Below are positions 9,044 through 17,568 of a stretch of 64,000 bases of DNA, piece after piece. The position numbers and the translations under genes were made by a program. The notes beneath the pieces are model-generated. The model had not been told where the DNA came from, did no database searches, and was given only the letters and a program-made list of their open reading frames with translations. Origin of the DNA: Pseudonocardia hierapolitana (lineage in GTDB: Bacteria > Actinomycetota > Actinomycetes > Mycobacteriales > Pseudonocardiaceae); assembly GCF_007994075.1 (NCBI RefSeq), contig NZ_VIWU01000001.1, positions 372,001-436,000 on the forward strand. Reading direction: 5' to 3'. The first letter of the stretch is position 1. Each line of letters begins with the position of its first letter.

Positions 9044-11029
9044 CTACCGCGTGCCGGACGGCGCCTCGAACTGGAAGCTGCGACCCCCGATCCGCACCCG
9101 GGTGCCCGGCACCAGCAGGTGTGTCTCCCCTGCGGGCAGCTGTGTCCACCCCTGCTCCCCCGGTGGCGACACGAACGTGCCGTTGCGGGAGCCGACGTCG
9201 ACGAGCAACGCCTCCCACCCGTTCAGGACGATCTGCGCGTGCACGCGGGACACCGCTCCAGACGGGTCCTCGAGGGCGAGCGAGCGCAGTGCGCCCGACG
9301 CGACCCGCGGGTCGGCCTCCGGCATCCTGCCCATCAGGTACTCCGCGTCGACGGTGTAGGTGGCGCCGTCGTCGAACACGAGCAGGCCGACGGGCGGTCG
9401 AGGGGCGGGGTCCTCCGGCCGGTCGTCGACGGCCAGCCCGCCGGTGACGGTGCCGTCCTCCAGCTCCTGCTCGTCGGGCGCACCCAGGATCCGTTCGGAC
9501 CGCAGCGCGGTGGTGTGCGGCGTCTCCCCGTCCGCGGCGGCCCCCGCATCGGCCAGCGGGTGGACCGGTGGAGCCTGGGCCGGCACACCCAACCGGGGGG
9601 TGCCGTCACCGTCGGGGGACTCGCCGTCGGCAGGCGGCCCGGCGGGTTCGGCGGCGATGGGAGGAATCGACCCGATCCTGGTCTCGTCCACCGAACCCGA
9701 GCCGAAGGCGGCCGGGTCGGCCCCGATGTCGGCGCTCGCGTACTCGTCCGAACCGCGCTCGTCACCGATGTCCCCGCGCTCGTCCGCGGGCGCCTCCGGC
9801 CGGCTGTTCCCGGCCTCGCTCCCGGCGGACGGGTCGTCGTCGGGCAGGCGGTGACGGCGGCGGCGGCGATCGGACGGCCCGATCGCGGTCATCCCGGCCT
9901 CGGTGCCGCCCTCCGGGGCGGCGAACCAGCCCTCGATCCGTTCCGGGCGCCCCGTGTCACGACCGCGGTCGTCGCTCCACGGGCTGCGCTCGGTCTCCTG
10001 CGCCGGCGCCTCCGGCCCGCCGAGCAGGTCGTACGCCGCGCCGTTGAGGACGCCACCACCGCTGCGGACGCCGTTGCGGCCGTTGTCGGTGGTCTTCTCG
10101 ACCTCGGGCTCGCGCAGGTCGTCCGGGCCGTCGGTCTCGACGGGACCGTCGTCGTGCGTCGCGGCGACCTGGTCGTGGTCGGTGTCGGACACCCGCCCGA
10201 GGTCGCTCACCGAGCCGCGTCGCGGAACCCACCCGCGGTGCGCGACGCCGTTCGAGCCCGACGGCACCGGGCGCAGGTGGGCCCGGCCGACGGGCCGCTC
10301 GGCGCCGTTGCCCGGGTCGCCGGGGTGATAGCTCTCGAGGGACCCCAGGCCCCGCGACGGCAGCCCGTTGCCCGCACCTTCGGCGGGGTAGGCGGCTTCG
10401 GCGGACGGGGTGGGCGCGGGGTCGGCCCCCCATTGGCGGTCTCCGCCTGCGACGTCGAGCCACCGGGAGTCGGCCTGCCGGGTGCGCGCCGCCTCGTCGG
10501 CGACCTCGGCGGAACCGTGGTCCCCGCTCGGCACGAGGACCGCGCCCGCGCCGGGTACGACGCCTGCCCGCAGGTCGTGCACGCCGTCGACGAGGCCGGG
10601 CGGGATCGGTCCGCCTTCGAGCGCCAGCACCACCGGCGCGTCGGGACGCGGCAGCAGCCGGTCGGTCCACGCCACCGACTGGGCGCCCGAGAGCGCCACC
10701 TGCCGGTCCGGCACGACCAGCCCGACCGGCCCGTACAGGAAAACGGCCCACTGCTCGCCGCGCTGCGAGCCCGAACGCGGGTCGGAGCCCGTGACGGCCA
10801 CGGTGCCGAAGCGCAGGCCGTCGCCGGGTGCGTCGGCGCCGCCGAGCCACATCGCGAGCCTGCGGGCCAGCGCCCGGCCCGGCTCGTGGCCGGCAGCGGT
10901 GGCGCACACGTCGAGGAGCTGGCGCAGCACGTTGCGATCGGCGCACTCGGCCACGCAGACCACGCCGGGCCACCGCCCCACGACGCCGGCACCGGGCACG
11001 ACTGCGGCGCGCAGCGCGTCGAAGTCCAC
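9044..11029 (-). CDS. FHA-domain protein with long acidic linker
   Basis: 661 residues in three parts. Residues 1 to about 200 form a folded Ala/Gly/Val-rich domain (RWPGVVCVAECADRNVLRQ, GEQWAVFLYGPVG) that I cannot assign. About 200-510 is low complexity, rich in Asp/Glu/Pro/Ser/Gly and probably disordered. The C-terminal about 100 residues are an FHA phosphothreonine-binding domain (YLMGRMPEADP, SRVHAQIVL, DVGSRNGTFV). The key FHA residues Gly-Arg, Ser-Arg-x-His and Ser-x-Asn-Gly are all present. The gene precedes the pseudokinase gene, so the two products may act together. Confidence 0.88.
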   Translation of the reverse strand: MDFDALRAAVVPGAGVVGRWPGVVCVAECADRNVLRQLLDVCATAAGHEPGRALARRLAMWLGGADAPGDGLRFGTVAVTGSDPRSGSQRGEQWAVFLYGPVGLVVPDRQVALSGAQSVAWTDRLLPRPDAPVVLALEGGPIPPGLVDGVHDLRAGVVPGAGAVLVPSGDHGSAEVADEAARTRQADSRWLDVAGGDRQWGADPAPTPSAEAAYPAEGAGNGLPSRGLGSLESYHPGDPGNGAERPVGRAHLRPVPSGSNGVAHRGWVPRRGSVSDLGRVSDTDHDQVAATHDDGPVETDGPDDLREPEVEKTTDNGRNGVRSGGGVLNGAAYDLLGGPEAPAQETERSPWSDDRGRDTGRPERIEGWFAAPEGGTEAGMTAIGPSDRRRRRHRLPDDDPSAGSEAGNSRPEAPADERGDIGDERGSDEYASADIGADPAAFGSGSVDETRIGSIPPIAAEPAGPPADGESPDGDGTPRLGVPAQAPPVHPLADAGAAADGETPHTTALRSERILGAPDEQELEDGTVTGGLAVDDRPEDPAPRPPVGLLVFDDGATYTVDAEYLMGRMPEADPRVASGALRSLALEDPSGAVSRVHAQIVLNGWEALLVDVGSRNGTFVSPPGEQGWTQLPAGETHLLVPGTRVRIGGRSFQFEAPSGTR

Positions 11030-11301
11030 TGGGTCTACCTCCCCCGCGGCGGCCGCAAGCGGACCGGCGGTACGGCCAGTCCGCCACCGGCCAGGTGACG
11101 GTCACGGTCGTGCATTACTGCGGACGAATGACGGGAACGGTACGGGGCGTGTGATCCACGGTCGCCGCCGCACCTCCATCGTTGCAGGTGGTGATGGTGT
11201 GAGCCTGATGTGTAACCGGACTCGACCCACCGTTGCACGGGCTCAGTCGACCACGAACGGGTGACACCCGACCAGACCGGTCGCCGCTCAGCGGGTGCAG
11301 G

Positions 11302-13053
11302 TCAGCGCGCGCCGGTCAGTTCGGCCAGGTGGGCGACGACGGATTCGACCGCGATCTCCTGCCGTTCACCGCTCCGGCGGTCCTTCACCTCGACCACACC
11401 GTTCGCCAGACCCCGCCCGACCACCACGATCGTCGGTACACCGATCAACTCGGCGTCGGCGAACTTGACGCCCGGTGTCGCCTTGCGGTCGTCGAGGAGA
11501 ACACGGACGCCCGCCGCGTCGAGATCGGCGGCGAGCCGCTCGCCCCCGGCCGCGATCTCGTCGGTCTTGCCGGCGATCACGACGTGGACGTCGGCGGGCG
11601 CGACGCACCGCGGCCAGATCAGGCCCGATCCGTCGTGGCTCTGCTCGGCGATCACGGCGACGAGCCGGGACACCCCGATGCCGTAGGAGCCCATCGTGAT
11701 CCGCACCGGCTTGCCGTCGGCGCCGAGCGCGTCGAGCTGCATCGCGTCCGCGTACTTGCGGCCGAGCTGGAACACGTGCCCGATCTCGATGCCGCGCGCG
11801 GACTCGAGGGGACCGGAGCCGTCGGGCGCGGGGTCGCCCTCGCGCACCTCCGCGGCCTCGATCGTGCCGTCGGGGGTGAAGTCGCGCCCGCAGACGAGGT
11901 CGACGACGTGGTGGTCGGGCTTGTCGGCGCCGGTGACCCACGCCGTGCCGGGCACGATCCGCGGGTCGACGAGGTAGCGCACGCCGTTGGCGGCCAGGGC
12001 GGCGGGCCCGATGTAGCCCTTCACGAGGAACGGGTGCGCCGCGAAGTCGGCCTCGTCGAGCAGCGCGACCTCGGCGGGTTCGAGCGCGGCCTCGAGGCGC
12101 TTCATGTCGACCTCGCGGTCGCCGGGCACGCCGATCCCCAGCAGCGTCCACTCCGCCGTGCCCGGCTGCCGGGTCTTGACCAGCACGTTCTTCAGCGTGT
12201 CGGCCGCGGTGAACGTGCGGCCCAGGTCCGCCTCGTCGTTGAGGAAGTCGACGAGCGACTCGATCGTCGGGGTGTCGGGCGTGTGGTGTGCCTGCGCGGG
12301 CGGCAGCCCGTCGGTCGCCTTCGCCGGCGGCGCAGGCGTGGTGACCGCCTCGACGTTGGCCGCGTACCCGCCGGGGCTGCGGACGTATGTGTCCTCACCG
12401 GTGGGCGCGACCGCGAGGAACTCCTCGGATGCCGACCCGCCCATCGCACCGGACGTCGCCTTGACGACGACGTACTCCAGGCCGAGCCGGTCGAAGATCC
12501 GGACGTAGGCGTCGCGGTGCAGCTCGTAGGACTCGGAGAGCCCGTCGTCGGTGAGGTCGAAGGAGTAGGAGTCCTTCATGAGGAACTCGCGGCCGCGCAG
12601 GATCCCGGCGCGGGGCCGCGCCTCGTCCCGGTACTTGGTCTGGATCTGGTACAGCATGACCGGGTAGTCCTTGTAGGACGAGTACTCGCCCTTCACCACG
12701 AGCGTGAACAGCTCCTCGTGGGTGGGGCCGAGCAGGTAGTCCCCACCGCGGCGGTCCTTCAGCCGGAAGAGGTTGGGGCCGTACTCGGTCCAGCGCCCGG
12801 TGGCCTCGTAGGGCTCCTTCGGCAGCAGCGCGGGGAACTGGATCTCCTGGGCGCCGATGGCGTCCATCTCCTCGCGCACGATCTGCTCGATGTTGCGCAA
12901 CACCCGCAGGCCCAGCGGGAGCCAGGAGTAGATCCCCGGTGCGACGCGGCGGACGTAGCCGGCGCGGACGAGCAGCTTGTGGCTCGGTACCTCCGCGTCG
13001 GCCGGGTCCTCGCGCAGGGTCCGCAGGAACAGCGACGACATCCGGGTCAACAC
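11302..13053 (-). CDS. proS: Prolyl-tRNA synthetase (bacterial type with editing insert)
   Basis: Charges tRNA-Pro in the cytoplasm. The 583-residue length and order are those of the bacterial type: class II catalytic core with [20 protein letters not shown] and the tRNA-synthetase motif 2 region ([21 protein letters not shown] written in two parts, [10 protein letters not shown] and [10 protein letters not shown]), an inserted YbaK-like editing domain (about 230-400), motif 3 [11 protein letters not shown], and the anticodon-binding domain ([10 protein letters not shown]). The GTG start at 13053 gives [16 protein letters not shown], matching the common MITRMS N-terminus, and is preferred to the internal ATG at 13041. 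Confidence 0.97.
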   Translation of the reverse strand: MLTRMSSLFLRTLREDPADAEVPSHKLLVRAGYVRRVAPGIYSWLPLGLRVLRNIEQIVREEMDAIGAQEIQFPALLPKEPYEATGRWTEYGPNLFRLKDRRGGDYLLGPTHEELFTLVVKGEYSSYKDYPVMLYQIQTKYRDEARPRAGILRGREFLMKDSYSFDLTDDGLSESYELHRDAYVRIFDRLGLEYVVVKATSGAMGGSASEEFLAVAPTGEDTYVRSPGGYAANVEAVTTPAPPAKATDGLPPAQAHHTPDTPTIESLVDFLNDEADLGRTFTAADTLKNVLVKTRQPGTAEWTLLGIGVPGDREVDMKRLEAALEPAEVALLDEADFAAHPFLVKGYIGPAALAANGVRYLVDPRIVPGTAWVTGADKPDHHVVDLVCGRDFTPDGTIEAAEVREGDPAPDGSGPLESARGIEIGHVFQLGRKYADAMQLDALGADGKPVRITMGSYGIGVSRLVAVIAEQSHDGSGLIWPRCVAPADVHVVIAGKTDEIAAGGERLAADLDAAGVRVLLDDRKATPGVKFADAELIGVPTIVVVGRGLANGVVEVKDRRSGERQEIAVESVVAHLAELTGAR

Positions 13054-13172
13054 CTGGGAAAGGGTAGCGACGCCCCGCGACGGCGGTTGCGCCGGTGCGG
13101 GGCCCCACCGGGAGGCGCTCGCACCCGAACCGCAGTTCCTGTGCCGGCGCCGGTGCCGGTGCGCCGCTGCCG

Positions 13173-13628
13173 TCAGCGCGCTTCGAGGAGGTGCGCGTTC
13201 GGCCCGCGCGCGGCCGCGGCGAGCTCCGGCAGCTCCACCACCTCGACGCCGCGTGCCCGCAGCAGCTCCGCGCCCTCCCCGTCGACGAACACGCTCGGCT
13301 CGCGCCACGCGAACACCACCCGGTCGACGCCGGCGGCGAGGATCAGCTCCGTGCAGGTCAGCGGACGGGACGAGCGCGCGCTGCACGGTTCGAGGGAGCT
13401 GTACACCGTGGTGCAGGGCGGGGCGCGCCAGCCCCGGCCCAGGTCGGCGAGCGCGGACTCCTCCGCGTGGTCGTGCGGGTCGCGGCGGCGCGACCAGCCC
13501 TCCGCCAGCACGACGCCGCCTGCGTCGACGACGAGGGCGCCCACCGAGAAGGCCGTCCGCGACGGCGGGCACCGCCGCGCGAGCTCCACCGCGCGGGCGA
13601 GCAGGTCGCGATCGTCAGTCACGTCCAC
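13173..13628 (-). CDS. CMP/dCMP deaminase-type zinc enzyme (RibD N-domain-like)
   Basis: 151 residues of the cytidine-deaminase fold. The zinc site is [11 protein letters not shown] (His, and the catalytic Glu as the second residue after it) and [15 protein letters not shown], supplying the Pro-Cys-x-x-Ser/Cys ligands. Together with its upstream neighbour it resembles bifunctional RibD, which deaminates and then reduces the early riboflavin pyrimidine. Here the two halves are separate genes in reversed order. The GTG start overlaps the reductase gene by 14 bp. A role in riboflavin synthesis is inference; no other rib gene is nearby. Confidence 0.85.
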   Translation of the reverse strand: MDVTDDRDLLARAVELARRCPPSRTAFSVGALVVDAGGVVLAEGWSRRRDPHDHAEESALADLGRGWRAPPCTTVYSSLEPCSARSSRPLTCTELILAAGVDRVVFAWREPSVFVDGEGAELLRARGVEVVELPELAAAARGPNAHLLEAR

Positions 13629-14301
13629 CGTCCAGGAGGTAGCGCAGGAGCACGAGGTCGCCGATCGGGCGGGCCTCGGCCAAGCGCATGCGGTGCGCGG
13701 CGTCGTGCGGGAAGCGGCCCGGCCCGACGAACCGCGGTGCCTGCGCGTCCCCGACGAAGAACGGGGCGACGACCAGCTGCAGCTCGTCGGCGACGCCCGC
13801 GGTGAGGAACAGCGTGTGCATCGCCGTGCCGCCCTCCACCATCAGCCGTTGCACGCCGCGGGCCGCGAGATCGGCGAGCAGCCGGTGCAGGTCGACCGGG
13901 TGGCCTGCGTCCACGACATCGGCGACCGCGCCCACGGCCTTCCGCGCCGTGCCCACCCCCGGGCCGGCCACGTAGACGATCTTGGGCGCGTCGCCGGTGG
14001 TGAAGAAGCGCGCCGTGGGATCGAGGTCCCCCGAGCCGGTGACCGTGACCTTGATCGGGTGCGGCTCGCGACCCGCGGTCACCCGAGCAGCCCGCCGCTG
14101 CGCCGAGCGCACCAGGAGCCGCGGGTTGTCCCGGCGCAGCGTGGTGGCCCCGACCAGGATCGCGTCGACCCCCGCCCGCACCGCGTCGACCCGGTCGAGG
14201 TCCGCGGCGTCCGAGAGCAGCAGCGGCTCCGGCCCGCTGTCGTCGATGTGGCCGTCCACCGACATCGCGGCGGAGAGCAGCACGTAGGGGCGTTCGGGCA
14301 C
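13615..14301 (-). CDS. RibD C-terminal-type pyrimidine reductase family protein
   Basis: 228 residues of the dihydrofolate-reductase-like RibD_C domain: VLLSAAMSVDGHIDD at the N-terminus, DAILVGATTLRRDNPRLLVR, and LMVEGGTAMHTLFL, the family's NADPH-contact motif. The start is GTG at 14301, with GGGAGG about 7 nt upstream, preferred to the ATG at 14319. It is the first gene of a two-gene operon with the deaminase. The 747-bp gap upstream is rich in inverted repeats. Confidence 0.88.
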   Translation of the reverse strand: MPERPYVLLSAAMSVDGHIDDSGPEPLLLSDAADLDRVDAVRAGVDAILVGATTLRRDNPRLLVRSAQRRAARVTAGREPHPIKVTVTGSGDLDPTARFFTTGDAPKIVYVAGPGVGTARKAVGAVADVVDAGHPVDLHRLLADLAARGVQRLMVEGGTAMHTLFLTAGVADELQLVVAPFFVGDAQAPRFVGPGRFPHDAAHRMRLAEARPIGDLVLLRYLLDGGRD

Positions 14302-14554
14302 GGCCCGATCCTCCCGCATCGCAGGACGGCCGGATGCACGGCCGGCACCATCGTGGTCGTTCCGGGCAGTACCTGACGGCCGCCGGATCCGCACTCGCGT
14401 ACTGCTCACCGTGACCAACGGGGCATGATCCGCCCGAGCCGCACCTCGTTGCTGTGGCAGGGACCGCTGCGTGCTGTCCGGGTGGATCAAGGGCTGTCAC
14501 GCCCTCGGATCCGCCCGTTGTCGCTCCGAAACGCCGACCATGGGCCGCGACAGC

Positions 14555-14724
14555 GCCTCCGGTGGCGCCGCGCGCCCACCGGGCAGGCCCCCGGCCTGCC
14601 CGCGTAGTGCTGCCCGGAGGGGCCGCAGAGGCTCATGGGTCAAGGGTCGCGATCGCGGAGCGACGCCGGAGGCGCCCTTGCCGCGTGAGGGGCGGCCCGC
14701 ACAAGGCGCGGCGCCACCGGAGGC
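14555..14724. repeat. 19-bp perfect inverted repeat pair, 132 bp apart
   Basis: GCCTCCGGTGGCGCCGCGC at 14555-14573 is repeated exactly in inverted orientation at 14706-14724. A third partial copy (CCGGAGGCGC) lies near 14665. This may be a REP/BIME-like element or a decayed small transposon. No target duplication is obvious. Confidence 0.75.
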
Positions 14725-14867
14725 CCAGGAGGTAGGCGGCCCGCTCGGGACCGCTCGCCGGACGCGACGAGCGAGCTCGATCATCCGATACGGGTCGCGC
14801 CGGCAGGGACGGGTCGCGCGAGCGGACACGTGGTTCCCGCGTCGCGGCCTCCGGTGTCGGACCTCCT

Positions 14868-15039
14868 CGCTAGTGCTCCCCGCCGGAGGTTCGCCAAGGG
14901 TATCGGCGGCCCAGCTCCCCGCTGGACGCAGCGGCGAACAGCCCGAGTACGCCCGGTACGAGGGCTGCTCGCCGCCACGCCCAGCGAGAAGCTGGATCCA
15001 CCGATACCCCCGACGAACCTCCGGCGGGAAGCACTAGCG
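14868..15039. repeat. 172-bp near-perfect palindrome
   Basis: The left arm from CGCTAGTGCT (14868) and the right arm ending AGCACTAGCG (15039) are complementary along about 83 bp with roughly a dozen mismatches and one 1-nt indel, leaving a tiny GC loop flanked by GTAC near 14950. Both ends carry CTAG. The right end stops 9 bp before the VOC start codon, so the structure would take up that gene's ribosome-binding region. The form fits a hairpin-type MITE or a regulatory cruciform. Confidence 0.85.
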
Positions 15040-15048
15040 TCCGCGCCC

Positions 15049-15435
15049 ATGGGACTTTCGATCGGCATGGTCACCGTCGACTGCGCAGACCCGGCGGCAC
15101 TGTCCGGCTTCTGGTCGGCCGCGCTCGACACCGCCGTCCTGCAGAACTACGACGACGCGTTCATCATGCTGGCCCCGCCCCCACGGGGTGGGCCGTTGCT
15201 GGCCTTCCAGCTCGTGCCGGAGCCGCGGTCCGGCAAGAACCGCCTGCACCTCGACCTGGGCGCACCGGCCGGTGGACGGCAGGCCGAGGTGGAGCGCCTG
15301 GTCCAGCTCGGGGCCACCGTGCTCGGCGAGCGCGGGGACCCCGCGGTGTTCGCCTGGACCACGCTCACCGACCCCGAGGGCAACGAGTTCTGCATCGGCG
15401 AGAAGGAGGGGATCAGCTCTCCAGAAGCTCCGTGA
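15049..15435 (+). CDS. VOC/glyoxalase-like domain protein
   Basis: 128 residues forming one vicinal-oxygen-chelate module pair: IGMVTVDCADPAALSGFWSA at the start, RLHLDLGAPA in the middle and TLTDPEGNEFCIGE at the end, the classic PEGNEF signature of glyoxalase-like proteins. The substrate is unknown. The ATG at 15049 follows a 172-bp palindrome with no good Shine-Dalgarno. An in-frame GTG at 14830 would read through the palindrome and is less likely. The 3' end overlaps the convergent metX gene by 23 bp. Confidence 0.88.
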   Translation: MGLSIGMVTVDCADPAALSGFWSAALDTAVLQNYDDAFIMLAPPPRGGPLLAFQLVPEPRSGKNRLHLDLGAPAGGRQAEVERLVQLGATVLGERGDPAVFAWTTLTDPEGNEFCIGEKEGISSPEAP

Positions 15436-16555
15436 CGAGGGCGCCGACGGTGGCGGCCTCGATGAGGAACCCGTCGTGCCCGTACGGCGAGTCGATCGTG
15501 CGCAGCGGGCCGGCGCCGGGGATGCCCGCCACCAGCTCCGCCTGCTGCTCGAGCGGGTAGAGCCGGTCGGAGGTCACGCCCGCCACGAGCGTCCGCGCCG
15601 TCACGCGGGCGAGCCCGGCCGCCACCCCGCCGCGCCCGCGGCCGACGTCGTGGGCGTTCATCAGCTCGGTCAAGCGCACGTAGGACATGGCGTCGAACCG
15701 GCGCACCAGCTTGCGGGCGTGGTGGTCGAGGTAGGACTCCACCGCGTACCGCCCGCCGCGCCACGGGTCCTCGCCGTCCTGGGCATCGCGGCCGAACCGC
15801 TCGTCCAGCTCGAACGCGCTGCGGTAGCTCAGGTGCGCGATGCGCCGGGCCACGCCGAGGCCGCGGTGCGGCCCGTGTCCCGGTGGGGCGTCGTGGTAGT
15901 CGCCGCCCTGCCAGCCGGGGTCGTCGCGGATCGCGGCGAGCTGCGGGGCGGCCCAGCCGATCTGGTCGGCCGTGGTGGCGGCCGGGCAGGCGAGCAGGCA
16001 CAACCGGGTGACGCGGTCGGGCTCGGTGGCCGCCCATTCGAGGGCCCGCATGCCGCCCATGGAGCCGCCGATCACCAGCGCCCACGCGTCCACGCCGAGC
16101 GCGTCGGCCAGCACCCGCTCGGCGGTCACCGCGTCCCGCGCGGTGACGAGCGGGAAGCGGCTCCCCCACGGTCTGCCGTCCGAGGCGGGTGAGGCCGGGC
16201 CGGTGCTGCCCTGGCAGCCGCCCACGATGTTCGGGGCCACCACGAACCAGTGGGCCGGGTCGAGCGCCCGGCCCGGCCCGATCAGCGCCTCCCACCAGCC
16301 GGGGGTGGGATGTCCCGGCCCGGCGGGGCCGCTCACGTGGCTGTCACCCGTGAGCGCGTGCAGCACGAGCACGGCGTTGGAGGCGTTCGCGTCGAGCGTG
16401 CCCCACGTCTCGTAGGCGATCCGGACGCCGGGCAGGGTGCCCCCGCCCTCGAGGGGCAGCGGGTCGGGCAGCGTGAGCCACTGCCTGCGTCCGGGGTCGT
16501 CGCCCTCCCGCCATGCTCCGGTTGCGGGCGGGAGCTCGGTGTCGACCGCGGTCAC
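15413..16555 (-). CDS. metX: Homoserine O-acetyltransferase
   Basis: MetX acetylates homoserine with acetyl-CoA in methionine synthesis. The 380-residue alpha/beta hydrolase-fold protein shows NAVLVLHALTGDSHVSG, WFVVAPNIVGGCQGSTGPAS, the nucleophile elbow GGSMGGMRALEW, and a late GHDGFL that supplies the catalytic His. MetX often follows metY (O-acetylhomoserine sulfhydrylase), but here it stands alone. The 87-bp gap to the divergent yaaA gene leaves no room for a SAM riboswitch. The 3' end overlaps the VOC gene on the opposite strand. Confidence 0.95.
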   Translation of the reverse strand: MTAVDTELPPATGAWREGDDPGRRQWLTLPDPLPLEGGGTLPGVRIAYETWGTLDANASNAVLVLHALTGDSHVSGPAGPGHPTPGWWEALIGPGRALDPAHWFVVAPNIVGGCQGSTGPASPASDGRPWGSRFPLVTARDAVTAERVLADALGVDAWALVIGGSMGGMRALEWAATEPDRVTRLCLLACPAATTADQIGWAAPQLAAIRDDPGWQGGDYHDAPPGHGPHRGLGVARRIAHLSYRSAFELDERFGRDAQDGEDPWRGGRYAVESYLDHHARKLVRRFDAMSYVRLTELMNAHDVGRGRGGVAAGLARVTARTLVAGVTSDRLYPLEQQAELVAGIPGAGPLRTIDSPYGHDGFLIEAATVGALVTELLES

Positions 16556-16642
16556 GGGCCCGCCTCACCAACCGTTCCGAGCCCGATCACGTCGAGGACG
16601 TTAATCCGCTGGTCGACGGCCGCACAACATAGGCTCCACCAC

Positions 16643-17389
16643 GTGCTCGTCCTGCTTCCCCCGTCGGAGACCAAGCGCGACGGTGGCGAGGGCCCACCGC
16701 TGCGGCTCGACGCGCTGTCGCATCCCGCGCTGGACGCGGTGCGCAAGGCGCTCGTCGAGGAGCTCGTCGACCTGGCCGGCGACGCGCAGGCGTGCCGCGC
16801 CGCGCTCGGGCTCTCCCCGGCGCAGGACGCCGAGATCGCCCGCAACGCGGCGCTGTGGACCTCGCCCACCCTGCCCGCACTCCACCGCTACACGGGTGTG
16901 CTCTACGACTCGCTCGACGTCGGTTCGCTCTCCGGGGCCGCGGCCGGGCGGGCACGTGCGCGGCTGGCCGTCGGGTCGGCGCTGTTCGGGCTGCTGCGCG
17001 CCGACGACCCGGTTCCGGCCTACCGGCTCTCCGCGGGCTCCGCGCTCCCGTCGGGTGGCGCGCTCGCGGCCCGGTGGAAGCCGGTGCTCGAACCCGAGCT
17101 GGCCGCCCTCGCCGCCACGGAACTGGTGGTGGACCTGCGGTCGGGCTCCTACGCCGCGCTGGGCCGGGTGCCGGGCGCGGTCACGGTGAACGTCCTCGCC
17201 GAGCGGCCCGGCGGCACCCGCAGCGTCGTGAGCCATTTCAACAAGGCGCACAAGGGCAGGCTCGCCCGCGTGCTCGCGAGCACCCGCGCCGAGCCGACGG
17301 ACGCGGCGGGCGTCGCGGCGGTCGCCCGCAGGGCGGGGATGCGCGTGGAACGCAAGAGCAACGCCCTGGAGATCGTGATCCCCGCGTAA
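16643..17389 (+). CDS. yaaA: YaaA (DUF328) family protein
   Basis: 248 residues. The YaaA family lowers intracellular iron-driven oxidative damage in E. coli and has been described as a DNA-binding fold. Hallmarks are the N-terminal LLPPSETKRDGGEG, RYTGVLYDSLDV, the middle SALFGLLRADDPVPAYRLSA, WKPVLEPEL, and the C-terminal SHFNKAHKGRLAR. The GTG start gives VLVLLPPSETK, where the motif expects it. The gene is transcribed away from metX. Confidence 0.93.
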   Translation: MLVLLPPSETKRDGGEGPPLRLDALSHPALDAVRKALVEELVDLAGDAQACRAALGLSPAQDAEIARNAALWTSPTLPALHRYTGVLYDSLDVGSLSGAAAGRARARLAVGSALFGLLRADDPVPAYRLSAGSALPSGGALAARWKPVLEPELAALAATELVVDLRSGSYAALGRVPGAVTVNVLAERPGGTRSVVSHFNKAHKGRLARVLASTRAEPTDAAGVAAVARRAGMRVERKSNALEIVIPA

Positions 17390-17472
17390 ATGGGTTGTGG
17401 CGGGCTCCCGGTGTCCGGCAGGGTGCCCCCATCAGGTCGCCGGGGTCCGGCGTGATCGCGAGGAGGTGCCAC

Positions 17473-17529
17473 ATGGCTAGGCCTGTCCGTGACGTGGCAT
17501 GCCCTCGTCCGATCCCCGCCCCGCGCTGA
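17473..17529 (+). CDS. Possible 18-codon leader ORF ahead of RIO kinase
   Basis: ATG at 17473 stands 6 nt after a perfect AGGAGG and opens an 18-residue frame (MARPVRDVACPRPIPAPR) ending at TGA 17529. It is in the same reading frame as the RIO kinase gene, whose TTG start is 39 nt further on and lacks a good Shine-Dalgarno. It could be a coupling leader, or the remains of the kinase's original start interrupted by a stop codon. Confidence 0.4.
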   Translation: MARPVRDVACPRPIPAPR

Positions 17530-17568
17530 CGACGATCCGCGGGGCGAACACTCCCCTGGAGCCCCGCG

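Larger units (their letters stand above)
14302..15048. other. Repeat-rich intergenic region between divergent genes
   Basis: A stretch of 747 bp without a convincing gene. It contains a perfect 19-bp inverted repeat (14555-14573 and 14706-14724), a short GGGCAGG/CCTGCCC hairpin near 14580-14600, repeated GCCTCCGG motifs in both directions, and a 172-bp near-palindrome at its right end. Promoters of the reductase/deaminase pair and of the VOC gene should be inside. Small open frames across it show no recognisable motifs. Confidence 0.7.

Noticed and set aside
14410..14867. Small genes in the repeat-rich gap (for example 14471-15037)
   Set aside because: Frames cross the inverted repeats, lack motifs and have no convincing ribosome-binding sites.
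16556..16642. SAM riboswitch before metX
   Set aside because: The gap is only 87 bp, shared with a divergent gene, and lacks the kink-turn and core stems.
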